DNA from: Oscarella lobularis | Taxonomy: Eukaryota; Porifera; Homoscleromorpha; Homosclerophorida; Oscarellidae | Length of the DNA stretch: 64,000 nucleotides | NCBI RefSeq assembly: GCF_947507565.1 | Contig: NC_089176.1 | Span: forward strand, 868,001-932,000 | Direction: 5' to 3' | Shown here: positions 52,328 to 63,800 of the stretch, one piece after another | Position numbering within the stretch: position 1 is the stretch's first letter | Layout of the letters: each line of letters starts with the position of its first letter | The notes under the pieces: generated by a model | What the model was told of the DNA's origin: nothing | What the model saw: the letters and a program-made list of their open reading frames with translations, nothing else | Database searches by the model: none | Translations under genes and position numbers: made by a program

Positions 52328-55300
52328 ATGGAGCCTCGTTGGGACAAAAACATTCGCCCCCGTCTTAGTTTCCTTCGAAAGAAGTTGTCGGCTAAGGCAT
52401 TAATGTTCGACCTCTACTCTAAAAAGCTAATCACAGCAGAGGAGCTCGAAGAACTCCAAGCCAAAAAAAGTGACTCTGATGCAACAAGCGCGCTGCTGGT
52501 GTCGATACTCCCGAAGAAAGGTCCCGGAACGTACGACAAATTCGTTTCCGTTCTCGCTACCGCTTGCGACGGCCATTGGAAATGTATCGCAGACGAACTA
52601 AAGCAAAGGCAAGTCTCGCGGGCCTGCTTAGCATAAGCAGCAACAGCACTGAAACTTTGTTTAGTTCGAACGAAGGGCCGTGCAATAAGACTAATATCCG
52701 CCAAGCCGAAGGTGTGGCTCCGGGACCAGATAGTGAAAGTGAAACAGAAATAGAAATTTATTTAGTTTCGGTTTTGGAGCGAAAGTATGCGTATAAAGCG
52801 CAAGCACCGTTCAGAGCGAAGCTTTTAGATTCAACGTCAGTGCACTGAAAAAGAGGAGCGCCTTATTAGAAATTTTTTTATAGGGAATTCTCATTTGACA
52901 AGAATGACTGGGTCATTATTGAAGAGGACTTTAACAATGGTTTATGCACTGGGCTTGTGAATGGAAAGAAGAAAGGCTTCTTTCCACTCTCAGTCTTGTC
53001 TGGTACTGTAAATACTAGTAGTGTATGTCATTCAAATAGATCTAATATATTTCAATCAAGATTCTGACACCTCTGCAATTTTGTGTGGTAGCGAACAGCC
53101 TCAGCCGGCACCCAAGTAAAGAAATGTTCAGCTTATAATTTTTTGTTCACTGTAATTTGTGCAGATCGAGTGGCAAAAAGTATGTCCAGTTTTATGCCTT
53201 TCTGCATTTTGACTGGAACTTCGATGTTGCCGAGGATTCAGTTTACATTCATTTTGCTCAAAATTACGTAAACCATACTAGGAGTGAGTCGCCTGTTGAC
53301 TCCACAATTCAAATGGAAGTGAAGAAAAAGATGTATGCGAACTTTAGTTGAGAAGCGTTTATATGTATCTCTTGATCCTGTGCATATATCTATAGCGTTA
53401 CCGACAATGGCAACGTTTTTCTGCTGGAAAGTGAAGTTCTCAGGCTATCTATTCGGTCTGATTGCATTGAGTACAAATACGCAGTCATCAGAGGAAGCAC
53501 GACTAAAAACGAGCATTTGGAGTCTCCCGACACTAAAAAGGCGACGCGCGTCTTGTCAATCGGCTCGGAACTCACCGAACGCGGTATGAAATGTTTACCG
53601 GCAGTCACACTCTACCGAGACGTATTCAATTCGTAGATTTCATTATGAAATGCGACGGCATCGTCCGCAATACTCCTAATAAACGCGTCTTAGGAGAAGT
53701 TGCAGAGAAATGTGTCCGAGTCATGCTTCCCAAATGGCGTCCTTTCTCTGACAACGAGGCCTGTGTACCGATGCTTGCCAGCGAGGCCATTAAATCTCTC
53801 CGCAACGTCATCAACTGCCTGGTTTATGTCTTTGTGACAAAAGCTGGCGCTGCGGCGGGATGCCGCCGCGTTTTGGCAAATAAATCATTGGAGGAGAAAA
53901 AGGTAAACTGACCGAATAAAGCTAGACTACTCATCTTGCGATTTTCTCATCCGTAGCTATTGTTCCGTGTGCTTAGAGGAATAGTGAAAGATGGAGCCCG
54001 TGAGGACGTGATAGCGGCTGTGGGCGTTGCTCTGGTACTAGACTCTGTTGGCTCTGACGGTTTCACTGTGGCTGATTTTGAATCACTGGCATTGGCTTTG
54101 TCGCTGCAGTCGGATTTTCAGAGACGCGTTTGTCCACCTTTAGAAGAAATTGCGAAGCATTTTCCAGAAGAGAAATGGTTTGTATACCGAGTAGCATATT
54201 AGAGTTTTAAACAATGTCTAATTAGTGTTATTTTATCCGCTGTTCGGTCGGTGTGTACGACACTTTGCAAATGTTCTTCATTAGCTAATTGGCTCTTGGC
54301 AATGCCTATAATTCACTTCCTGTCAGATCGTGTGAAACCATTTGAAGTGCCTTCTGTCACGGTGAACAGATCAGAAGAAAGCTGGTGGAGTTTAGATAGC
54401 ATCGCGGAAGCTGTCGGCTCATTTAGAAAAAAGAAGAATATAGCACAGTACGTTTGTTCCAAAGTTTGTAGAAATTTACAGCAACACCTTTTTTCTGCAG
54501 ATCTGTGCTTGCTTTGAGAGATCAGTTAAAACCTTTGATTCAATTGGATCGGTTGCTTATGAGAGTCATTTTCTTTATCATAGATATAAAGGACTTTGAC
54601 GATTGGACAGATTGTGCACTGCCACTTGAAATCCTTGCAGCACTTGCACAAAAAAAGTTTGAACCTGGTGACATCAAGACCGTTGAGGCAGTTGAGGCAA
54701 GTGTAGCTATAACTACTCATTTGTCTGGTTACAGTAGCGTGTATTTCTACGTACAGAAAATTCTTAAAAAAGTGACGCTTCTTGATTCAAAGGCTATCTC
54801 TAATTTAAAGACTCGCGTGTAATTTTTGATTTGGCGCCTTCTTGTACAATAGTGCCAGCCAAATTTTTGTTTTTCAGGTCTAGTGAAGCTCAACTCAAAC
54901 AACAAACGGGCTCAAATTACGACATTGCATTGGAGCTTCTGCGGTGTCTTTGTGATTGTGATTGTGACGTCAAGTCCGTCGGAAATGCTGTATGCCCTGT
55001 GCTGAATCTACTGTTTGCTGGACTCCATCATGAAGAAAACACCGATGTTATGGAGCAAGTGACGACAAAGGCGTCCAAAGCAGTGGCTGAATGGATCGAA
55101 TCTACGCCGTCAAATACTTGTCGAGAATCCCCCCGTCTCTGCCTTCGGACGTGGAGTAGAATTCTTGAGACATCCGTACCAAACGACGACTTGGCTTCCA
55201 GATGGATAGACACTCTTGTGCAAAAAATGAAAACTAATTTGAAAACTAATTTAAAGGCCATTCAGGTAGGTACTGGGATTTCTTTTGACTGTTTGTGTGT

Positions 55301-56819
55301 GTTTTTTAATTAATGACTCTTTTAAGGGCTTAAAACGTACTAACGTCATTCTTACTTTCTTTGACCTGAACGATGAAGAAATTCACACTGAAGTGAAGGA
55401 TGCTGTTGAAAGCATTATAGCGGATGATGTAGAGCCACTTATTGTGAGTCATTTAGATAAAATCTGTTCATTCTTATATTTATATATGGTATGTACAGGA
55501 AAAAGGTGTAGAGCCAGCATTGAGAAGGCTTCACAGAACGATTTCTTCCAAATTAAATTTTGACGACTTTACATATCAATTTGTCTTAATGCTTTTTAAG
55601 AGAAGTTCAAAGGCACCAGACCAAAACGATTCAATTAACACTGATGCGTGGCTGGCAAGCGTATTAGAATGGCCGCCCTGTCAGTACGCTTATTCAAATT
55701 CCGGTGTGAGCCTTTGTATATCAGTTGTACTGTGCTGTGCAGTGTTATTGTTTTTAGAGAGATTTGATAAGGAGTTGTCCTTTTTTATCCAGAAGACGGA
55801 CTGCATCATACGTGAGGTCCTTGACAACATTGGCGGTGGTGTAACAATACGACAGCTTGGTCTTTTGATGAAAAATAAAGAGACATTCAGATGTCTCTGT
55901 GAGTGCTTTAGACAAAGGGATTCAAAAAAAGATCAATTAGTTACCGACGGGATGAAGAATCTGGTGGACCACAGATTTCCTGAATTTGAAACATTTGAGC
56001 AGAAAAGAAGCCTTGTAACGGAGTTGCTTCAACTATGTCGTCAACTTGTGAATGGTAATGGCTCTTTAGTTAATCACCAAATGCAGCTTAGGTGTATTTT
56101 ATTTTTTACAGTTTCTGTCGAAAAGATTGAACGCAAGGTGGAAAAAGCAGGGAAAAGATTCGTTAATGAACTTAAGGGCACAACAGACACGTCGCCATTA
56201 GAAGGTGTCAGGCACTGTCCTGGTATGAAGGTCATTCAGCGTTACTCAAATATGCTTGAGAATTTAAAGTCGAGTGATGTTTTTAAGCGCCTCTGGCAGA
56301 AGTGCGAAAATGAAATGCACCCTTCGGCATCGTTTACCTCGTGGAAAGATTTTTGCAAGTTCATGGACTCTGTGCTTGAATGTTGGATATCTTTCTGTCA
56401 CAACATTAGAGATGCAACGGCTACTTTGTCTCAGATTAGATACTGTTTTGGCAGTCTACCGAACAGTGAATTAGAAAAAGAACTGAAAATCATACAAAAG
56501 CAGCTTTCTTCCGTTGAATGCATCGATGAATCAGAGTTTTGGACGAAAGAAAGAAAAGAGCAACTGATTGCGTTCAGAAAATTTTCTAAAATATGCGAAG
56601 CGGCTAAACTTTTGGAAATGGCTATTGGTGTGCTTAAAATTGAACGGAAAAATGAACTGGTACTTCTTATTGAGGTTCGTAAGTTCTAATTTTGAAACAT
56701 GAGATTACGTTGTTTTCTTGCAGGATATTGAGAAGCAACCATTATCAGCTATAAATGAGATTTTGACTAACGTTCAGGCTGTACTTGAGCAAAAAATTGT
56801 CTTTTTACAACAGCATTAG
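52328..56819 (+). CDS. CARD-SH3 protein with RNF213-like helical arm
   Basis: A large multi-exon cytoplasmic protein. The first exon encodes a death-fold domain, probably a CARD (RPRLSFLRKKLSAKALMFDL, LITAEELEEL, SALLVSILPKKGPGTYDKFV). It joins through a GC-AG intron (donor 52609) to an SH3 domain spread over two exons (YAYKAQAPFRAKLLDSTEFS, DWVIIEEDFNN, KKGFFPLSVLSG). A beta-rich stretch follows with FYAFLHFDWNFDVAED and later CIEYKYAVIRGS, resembling the CBM20-like part of RNF213. Several hundred residues of helical sequence follow, for example LLFRVLRGIVKDGAREDVIA, SLDSIAEAVGSFRKKKNI and WTKERKEQLIAFRKFSKICE, up to the stop at 56817-56819. No AAA+ or RING part is found afterwards, so this is either a shortened RNF213 relative or a distinct adaptor. 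The exon map is provisional in places. Confidence 0.65.
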
Positions 56820-57687
56820 TGACTGTGAAGACTGGATTAGTAAGGAGGGCGACAGAGGGACATATCTCTAGCCGGTGCACTGATTTTATTTATGTGCAGG
56901 GCAGTTATTTTTGCGTAGCCTTCTTCGTTGTTGGAGTACAAATATCAAAGCTGGCTGCAGAACGTAAGACGGCTAAGCACTTATCACTTACCCAACTAGT
57001 AACTGTTTACTGTAATTTTATTTTACTTTTGTATTGTTTTATTCTTTTTATACTGGCTAAAGTGTCTCCCGTCGTTCTTCGCCTGTGTCACGTGGTGCTA
57101 GGGGGCGGGCGGTCTTCAGATGCAAGCAGGTGCAAGCGCGTGCAAGCATTAGCAAGGATTGTAGAGGGAAGCAAGGTATTGAGATCGTGATCAGTGCAAG
57201 CAACTTGAAGGTATTGAGATCGTGATCTTCTGCCTTATCGGTGCACGGCGGCCCGCTCGCCCCAGCCCTGCTGAGTCGCCGCCGACTCTGTTTTCGCTGG
57301 ATTTACGAACTTTCGTAGATTTGAACACCACGCGTGGCCAGGCGCGCGTAATACGACTTCGCTTTTTAGCCCTTCTAAAAATCGGACGTCATCGCGTAGA
57401 TTCGCGAAGAGCACATGACCAGACGCGCGTGGACACGCGTAGGCGTAAATTACGATTTCGCTTTTTAGCCGTTCTACGAATGGCTTCGTGCGCTTCGTTG
57501 TTCGACTGCACGGTTTCGGGTTGGTTGGGGCGTGTTGCGCGAAAGGTCGCGAAAAGCGTCCACTCCCGCGCGTTTAAGCTGCGTAAAGCGAGCGCTTCCC
57601 ACGCAGCCCACGCACCTTAATTAACGCGCAGAAATTGGACTAGCGTACTTTACCAGCCAGTTAATTTTCTGCTTTTTTGGCAGTAAG
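56820..57687. other. Intergenic region with short direct repeats
   Basis: About 870 bp. AAGGTATTGAGATCGTGATC occurs at 57173-57192 and 57208-57227, next to several TGCAAGC units. A looser pair (TTCGCTTTTTAGCC preceded by a TACGA-like run) lies around 57355-57380 and 57450-57470. GC-rich sequence at 57240-57610 contains an open frame of Arg-rich composition that I do not trust. TAGCGTAC occurs at 57641, 47 bp before the next start. Confidence 0.55.
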
Positions 57688-58449
57688 ATGAACGGATTTG
57701 CGCATGATAAGGGAAAGGTCTGTCCTCTGTGGACGATGAAGGCCGAAGATTTCTACTCTTCGAATGGGCATGGCAAAGTTACTATCATTGAATGCGATTC
57801 TCCTGGTTTAGTCATATCAGAAGAAGACGGATTATCCTACCTACCCGATCTGAAATTCGAGTTTTTTGGCAACCACATTTATGTTTCAGATATGAGCGGT
57901 GAGTGTTCTTGTCGTCACCATGTGTTCATTGGTGTAATTAATCAATTTCATCCAGGCTGTGTTCATGCTTGTGTAACTGCCGAGATTGGGCACCAACTTA
58001 AGCTTCAGTGCTCTCGAGCCGGCGGTTATGTTTTTACAGAGCATCGAAGGCGAGAAGCGGCAACTCAGTTGCAACCAGATGTCTCATTTTCTCCGCGTCA
58101 ACCGAAGCCTGTCCGTCCAATTTTCTTCGTCGAAGTGGCGGTCAGCCAGTCAACAGAAGCTGTCTTGAGAAAGGCAGAGGCATATTTCGAGTGGCCGGCA
58201 ACTCAAGCCGTGCTGGTGATTGATGTCGGAACGTACATCAAAGGAAGGAGCAGCACGCTACAGAAGCTAGACGCGTACGTGGTCACAGGCCCAAGTCACG
58301 CCACCGATCACCGGCCCACATCGTTTCTTCAGCCTCGAGATTTCAATCTACCTCTTCCTCTGGAGTTCGCTTCGTCTCAGCAGCTATCTTTGGACTTGAA
58401 TGAGATCAGACTGTTTGTCTTTGATGCTATAGATATAGATGATGAATGA
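57688..58449 (+). CDS. Uma2-like PD-(D/E)XK nuclease-fold protein
   Basis: A protein of about 235-253 residues with the pattern of the Uma2/DUF820 putative restriction-endonuclease fold. The core reads EHRRREAATQLQPDVSF, then IFFVEVAVSQSTEAVLRKAE and AYFEWPATQAVLVIDVGTYI; these give the PD and ExA..S..K elements of the fold. The frame is open throughout, but 57901-57957 has a perfect GTGAGT donor and CATCCAG acceptor, giving a 57-bp intron that is a multiple of three and lacks stops. Typical intron length here favours splicing. Similar domains are common in cyanobacteria and some fungi and rare in animals. Function unknown; it could derive from a mobile element or be a transferred gene. It is followed by repeats. 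Confidence 0.6.
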   Translation: MNGFAHDKGKVCPLWTMKAEDFYSSNGHGKVTIIECDSPGLVISEEDGLSYLPDLKFEFFGNHIYVSDMSGECSCRHHVFIGVINQFHPGCVHACVTAEIGHQLKLQCSRAGGYVFTEHRRREAATQLQPDVSFSPRQPKPVRPIFFVEVAVSQSTEAVLRKAEAYFEWPATQAVLVIDVGTYIKGRSSTLQKLDAYVVTGPSHATDHRPTSFLQPRDFNLPLPLEFASSQQLSLDLNEIRLFVFDAIDIDDE

Positions 58450-58506
58450 GAATTGAATATGATACTGGTGTTAAATATGATAGTTTTTGTAGTTTGTGTT
58501 AATTAA

Positions 58507-58987
58507 TGGAGCCGACCACCGCAGTTGTACGGGTGGAGCCCGTATAACGAAGGAGGGAGGCTCTCTCAAACGTGATCTTAGGGCCGGAAGTGTCTGTCTG
58601 TATGTATGTATGTACGTCTGTTCGGTACAGTATTGTGACGTGACATAGGAAAAACCCTTACTTTGTAAAGCGCATGCGTGAAATGGGGCCCAAAACGGTG
58701 ACCCGAAAAAGGCGATTTACGGTGCGAATAAAGCGTTTTTTCTTTCAGAAACGAAAAAAATGCTTAGAAACCCTTATTTCCAATTGATCTGTGCTATTTT
58801 CCGTGTTATAAATGCGCTGAGAAACCGAAACGACAGTTTTGATTGTCACGCTCTGACGTCACAATCAAAAGTATCCAGTCACATGTACAGTATATGGGTG
58901 GGTATGTACGCGTGTACGGGTAACAGGAAATATGACCCGTACACATGCATAGGTCCTCCTCAAATATACAGAGCACATTATCAAATA
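58507..58987 (+). repeat. Dispersed repeat, copy 1 (~480 bp)
   Basis: Begins GGAGCCGACCACCGCAGTTG and ends at ACATTATCAAATA. It is closely matched by 59946-60441. It includes a variable TGTC/TGTA microsatellite near 58590-58620 and is non-coding. The ends show no inverted repeat. The 3' end abuts the mariner-type element. Confidence 0.85.
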
Positions 58988-59705
58988 CAGTACAGTGCGT
59001 GCCAGCAGCTCGTGCCAGCATAAATGGCCAAACGGGACTTTTAGTAGCGCGCGAGGAATTCAGAGCGTAGTTTACATTTGGCGTAGTTTTGACGTTTGAT
59101 CGTCACATCAAGGATTTCCAATGAAGTCTAGCATTTCTATTTACGTCTATTTTGTAAGAAAACGGTTTTGATTTCACCGCAGACAACGTTTCTATACGTT
59201 TTGCTAAGAACACAGAAAAGTTCGTTTTTTTCCAGTTTCAAACAACATATGACGGCTTTCATAAACTCGTCTGTCACTTTATACCATTTTCTAAAACTTC
59301 ATTATCTTTGATTTTCAATACAGTAATTCGGTGGAAAGAAACGGATGTCACGTGACGTAAATAGAAATGCATTTTTTTCCGTTAGGGATCAAGTTAGAAA
59401 GAAACTCACTCTATAAATGGCTTCTCACGTGCATTGTTTAGAAATTTATTATCGGCGAATTTGAAAATGTTCTTTCCTTTACAAAATTTGCTATTTCAGA
59501 AACTTTTTTATTCGCGCGCTAAACTTGCAAAAAATTTAAATCTTTGGGAGTACGTCCCACAAAAATCAAACTGACATCCCTGTTTAAAATAGGCATTAGA
59601 GTGATTTTCGTTGACACACAGTGACACTGTATGTCTTGCAGCGAGTGATCTACAGTGATCTTAGCGCGCGTTTTGTGGCCATTTATGCTGGCACGCACTG
59701 TACTG
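58988..59705. mobile_element. Non-autonomous mariner/Tc1-type DNA transposon (MITE)
   Basis: A 718-bp element with terminal inverted repeats starting CAGTACAGTGCGTGCCAGCA. Each end is flanked by TA (58986-58987 and 59706-59707), as expected for Tc1/mariner target-site duplication. The arms continue as TAAATGGCCA; the left arm carries an extra 13-bp GCTCGTGCCAGCA duplication. No transposase is encoded. The arms are almost identical, so it looks fairly young. Confidence 0.75.
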
Positions 59706-59945
59706 TACGTCAGAAAAGCGCCTAATTAGGAAAACACAGCAATCATGCAAGTACTGTATTTACAGTATGTAGGTAGGACTGAGCTGTACTAGTAGTAGCT
59801 AACGGCTGTAATGACAACGTGAATATGTGACAGCATAAAAACTATGACGTCACACTATGTTATGCACTCGCGTACGGTAAGCGGTGGGAGGCTCTGCATG
59901 ATGGCAACACGGTGAACACCGGGCCATCATTCTCTAGTTAATATT

Positions 59946-60040
59946 GGAGCCGACCACCACAGTTGTACGGGTGGAGCCCGTATAACGACGGAGGGAGGCT
60001 CTTTCAAACGTGATCTTAGGGCCGGAAGTGTCTGTATGTA

Positions 60041-60071
<31 letters not shown>

Positions 60072-60441
60072 TCGTCACGCTCGGCATTGTGACGTCACAT
60101 AAGAAAAACCCTCACTTTGTAAAGCGCATGCGTGACATAGGGCCGAAAACGGTGACCCGAAAAAGGCGATTTACGGCGCGAATAAAGCGTTTTTTCTTTC
60201 AGAAACGAAAAAAATGCTTAGAAACCCTTATTTCCAATTGATCTGTGCTATTTTCCGTGTTATAAATGCGCTGAGAAACCGAAACGACAGTTTTGATTGT
60301 CACGCTCTGACGTCACAATCAAAAGTATCCAGTCACATGTACAGTATCTGGGTGGGTATGTACGCGTGTACGGGTAACAGGAAATATGACCCGTACACAT
60401 GCATAGGTCCTCCTCGAATACAGAGCACATTATCAAATAGC
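59946..60441 (+). repeat. Dispersed repeat, copy 2 (~480 bp)
   Basis: Second copy of the repeat at 58507-58987, in the same orientation and about 1.44 kb away. It has a longer TGTC microsatellite near 60035-60070. Sequence after TATCAAATA differs between copies, so the repeat probably ends there. Confidence 0.85.
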
Positions 60442-60862
60442 AGGGCGGACTTTCGATGCGCATGTGCGGATTATGACCAATGACGTAGCCGGAAATAACG
60501 TGTTTCGACAAAAGGGGCTGGGCCAAGGTGGGGAAGCACGGGCCAAGCCCAAGACCTACACCGATCGAAAGACCAATTAGTGGCCTTCAAATTTAATCTT
60601 CACGTAAAAAAAATTGAGAGGGACGTGTTTCGAGAAAAACGCGTTTGAAGTTGAGGACCCGATATCGCGATAATCTTATCTTGCTTATCTCGCCGTTTTA
60701 TCGCCTCCGATCCATCGAAAATGCTACCATACACTGTGTAAAGTTGAACGTTTCAGTTCATATGGCGCGAATAGCTAGATTTCAACCGCTCGCCTCAGCT
60801 GATTTCGATCGATCGCGCGCGAAAACTCCGTTTCGTCTACCCGCGTTCTATTTCGCCGATAT

Positions 60863-63800
60863 ATGGCATCGAATCGCTTCGCGGAGTGCTATTTCGCCAA
60901 AGGCCATGTTACTCGAGCTCGTCGCGAAGCCGAAATAGCGTGTTTCGGGGACGTTTCCTCCTACGCAAAGAGATCTGCTAGAGAACGAGGTTTCGTCGAT
61001 GACGTCGATCTTTGCCTTGGGCATTCGAGGCTATTGCTCGCTGAGAATAACCGATGCGCTGTCGTTTTCGACTCGGATCGGTGTTCCGGCACTCTGCGGC
61101 CTTGCGCGGAGCGTCTGCACGCTGTTCTTGACGATCTGAGCAACAGCGTATCCGCCTACGTGTGTAGGCGTCACCGAAACGACGTCGACTCCCTAAAGCG
61201 AGTAGTCGACCACCCTCTCTACGAGCCACCGCCTAAAAGACTCGCTGTCGCTCCGATCCAGCTCACTGTTCAGGTATTTCACCCCGCTCTTTGCCTAGAA
61301 AGCGCCGCTCCACACATCGCGTCTTCATGCAGCCCGTGCCTCTGTTCACCGGCACGCAAGGAAGAGAAACAGTGACGCGTCGTTCCTCAGACCTAGAAGA
61401 AGCACGAGAAGAGCTGAAAGAAGTGAAGGAAGAGCTGGCAGCTTGCCGTAGGCGTGTGCAAGCTCTTGAAGGCGTGAACAAGGCACTAGCAGCAAGACTG
61501 GAAAAATCTCGCACTGGTCCGTAACGGTGCTAATTAGCTACATTTAATGTGAGATAGCGATGCGTACTGTCTTTCCACGCAGATTTTCCGACGTTAGTAA
61601 AATCATTTCAAGCAGCTCTGTTCGATCATCACGTCCAAAATGTCGGAGAAAAGCTATATGACCCAGAGACCATGAAAGCCTTCTGCGAAAAGTGCTCACC
61701 TGGGCTATTCGATATTCTTGAAGATATTTTCACAAGCAGCTACTCCAGCAGTCTAAGTTATGATTGTAGAACACAATTGAGACGTCAACGTGTTGTAGGA
61801 GAACTGTACCGCTTAGCATACCTGAGCAATCAGGTAAAAATTATTGATGAATATTTAATATAATAATAAATACCTTTTAAAAGCAAATCACAACTTTCGT
61901 CAACGATGTTGGCTTGCACCTGTCTCTTTCCGGCTGCTCAGAAGCGGCCCTCGAATGTGGCCGAGCAGTTGGAATATGCGGTCATCCGAAGACAATCAGG
62001 CGATTTCGAAACGATCTATCACGAGACAATAAAACACAAGTATTAGTACTTACGCAATGCTACAGAAAATATGCCTCACTTGGCACCGCAGGTAAATGCT
62101 TTTATTGAGGATGCTCGAAGGAACAAACGTCTCTCTTTGCTGATTATTGACGATTTCCACACCATTCATACTATTCAAAGACCTACGTCATCTGAAACAT
62201 CAACGGCAATTCACATGGCAACTTGCCTAATCGACGTGCACGATGCAATAGCAAGCCTTGCCCTTCCGCCAGCGTCCGTTCATTACTGGCCTTCAGCAGA
62301 CGTCTGCAAGGGATCTGTCAACGTCGGGAGAGTCATCGATCTCTTAAACGAGTATTTTCCTTTTTATTGCAAAAGTACCTGGATGACAACGCTGCCAGCC
62401 GCCTTTAGCCATTTGGATTACAACGATCTAGAAAAAAGTTTAGTTGAGTTACGGTAAGAAAATTAAGCTTAGCTACAGTAACGCGCTGTGATGTGGCCAT
62501 CTAGATGTTATACTAATCCGGACCAAAGGGACCGTGACCTTCTTCGAAGCAGTCGACTTGTTGACGAATTCCATCAAAGTCTAAAGTCATCAAGCGATTA
62601 CAAAGTTACTATCGACAATGCTGTGAAGAGTACCCCAGCGCTAAAAAGGTAAATATTTTCTCTGCATTTGCTGCTGAATTGACATATTATCACAAGATAT
62701 TTGGAAGAAAACGCTTTACCTTCTCTGGGAGACTATCCTACGTTCTATTTCCAAAAGAAACTTATTGCTCAAGTAAAGCGAGACATACCTACATACAACA
62801 GATAAATAAGAGACAATGACATTTTCTAGAATCCTGAAAACCGGACATACAATTCTCTCCTTCCAATTTTAGGACCTTTTCACATCTATCTAAATTCTGT
62901 AGAGAATTTATTTACACTGTATCATCCAATGTTTGAAGGTACACGCTAGCAGAACCAACACAGAATAAATACATGATTCAACTTCTCTAGGATTGTTTAA
63001 GAGTCTATTTGGTCAACGTAAAATTCTGCCAAAAAAACCAAGGCATGAGCGAATGACCACTCTAATTGCAGCTCTATTCGGCGGCTGGCTTCTAATTGGC
63101 GAAAAGATTTTCTCAATGTTCGGAACGTGCAAGGATTTCGAGTTCCTTGTCTTTCGGTACCTGCTGGATGAGCTAATCCCTCTTATCTTTTTCTTTTACT
63201 CAACTATACATCGAGGCAGCCAATATCAGCTATGGCAAAGTTCAATGATACGGCTTGCCATCATGTTTATAGTTCAACAGCGCCACAATTACGATAAAGC
63301 AATGCTTTCAAGCATTAGTGACTGTCTGCATTACGAAACAGTGATACCACAGTGGCAATCGACCTTCTCTTCCAATATCAATGTTTTTAGTGAAAAAAAG
63401 ATCGAAGTTTTTCACTCGTTATTGCGCGCGCAATGCCCATCTTGGTCAAGTGCAGACCAAATTGTTGAATTTGCACACGTTCTGAGCGCAAGGCGATTTG
63501 ATGCCGCGTTTGCAACCCATTTTTTAATCGACGGGGGGAGAAAAGGCTCAAAGCAGAAAATCTCTCAGCTGGCAGGAAAAGCAGCTGAACACATTGCAAC
63601 AAAATTTAGAAATATATACAAAAACTGCGGAAAGTCAAAAGAACTACAAACTAAACGAAAGAGAAGGTCCTTTCAACTAAATACGTTAGCCTGCACCTTG
63701 GACCAGAGGTCATTTCCTCTTGGGTTTTCTACTCCAAAACCCCCATCGCAAGATCTGTTATGCGATTTAGAAAAATGTGTTGATGAAAGCGATACTGCAA

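Noticed and set aside
57222-57620. 132-codon open frame upstream of the Uma2-like gene
   Set aside because: Composition is Arg-rich and repetitive, with two loosely repeated segments, and no domain is recognisable. It is more likely GC-rich non-coding sequence.
58760-60483. Two matching ~88-codon open frames in the dispersed repeats
   Set aside because: They exist only because the repeat is duplicated. No domain is seen, and the frames diverge after the repeat ends.
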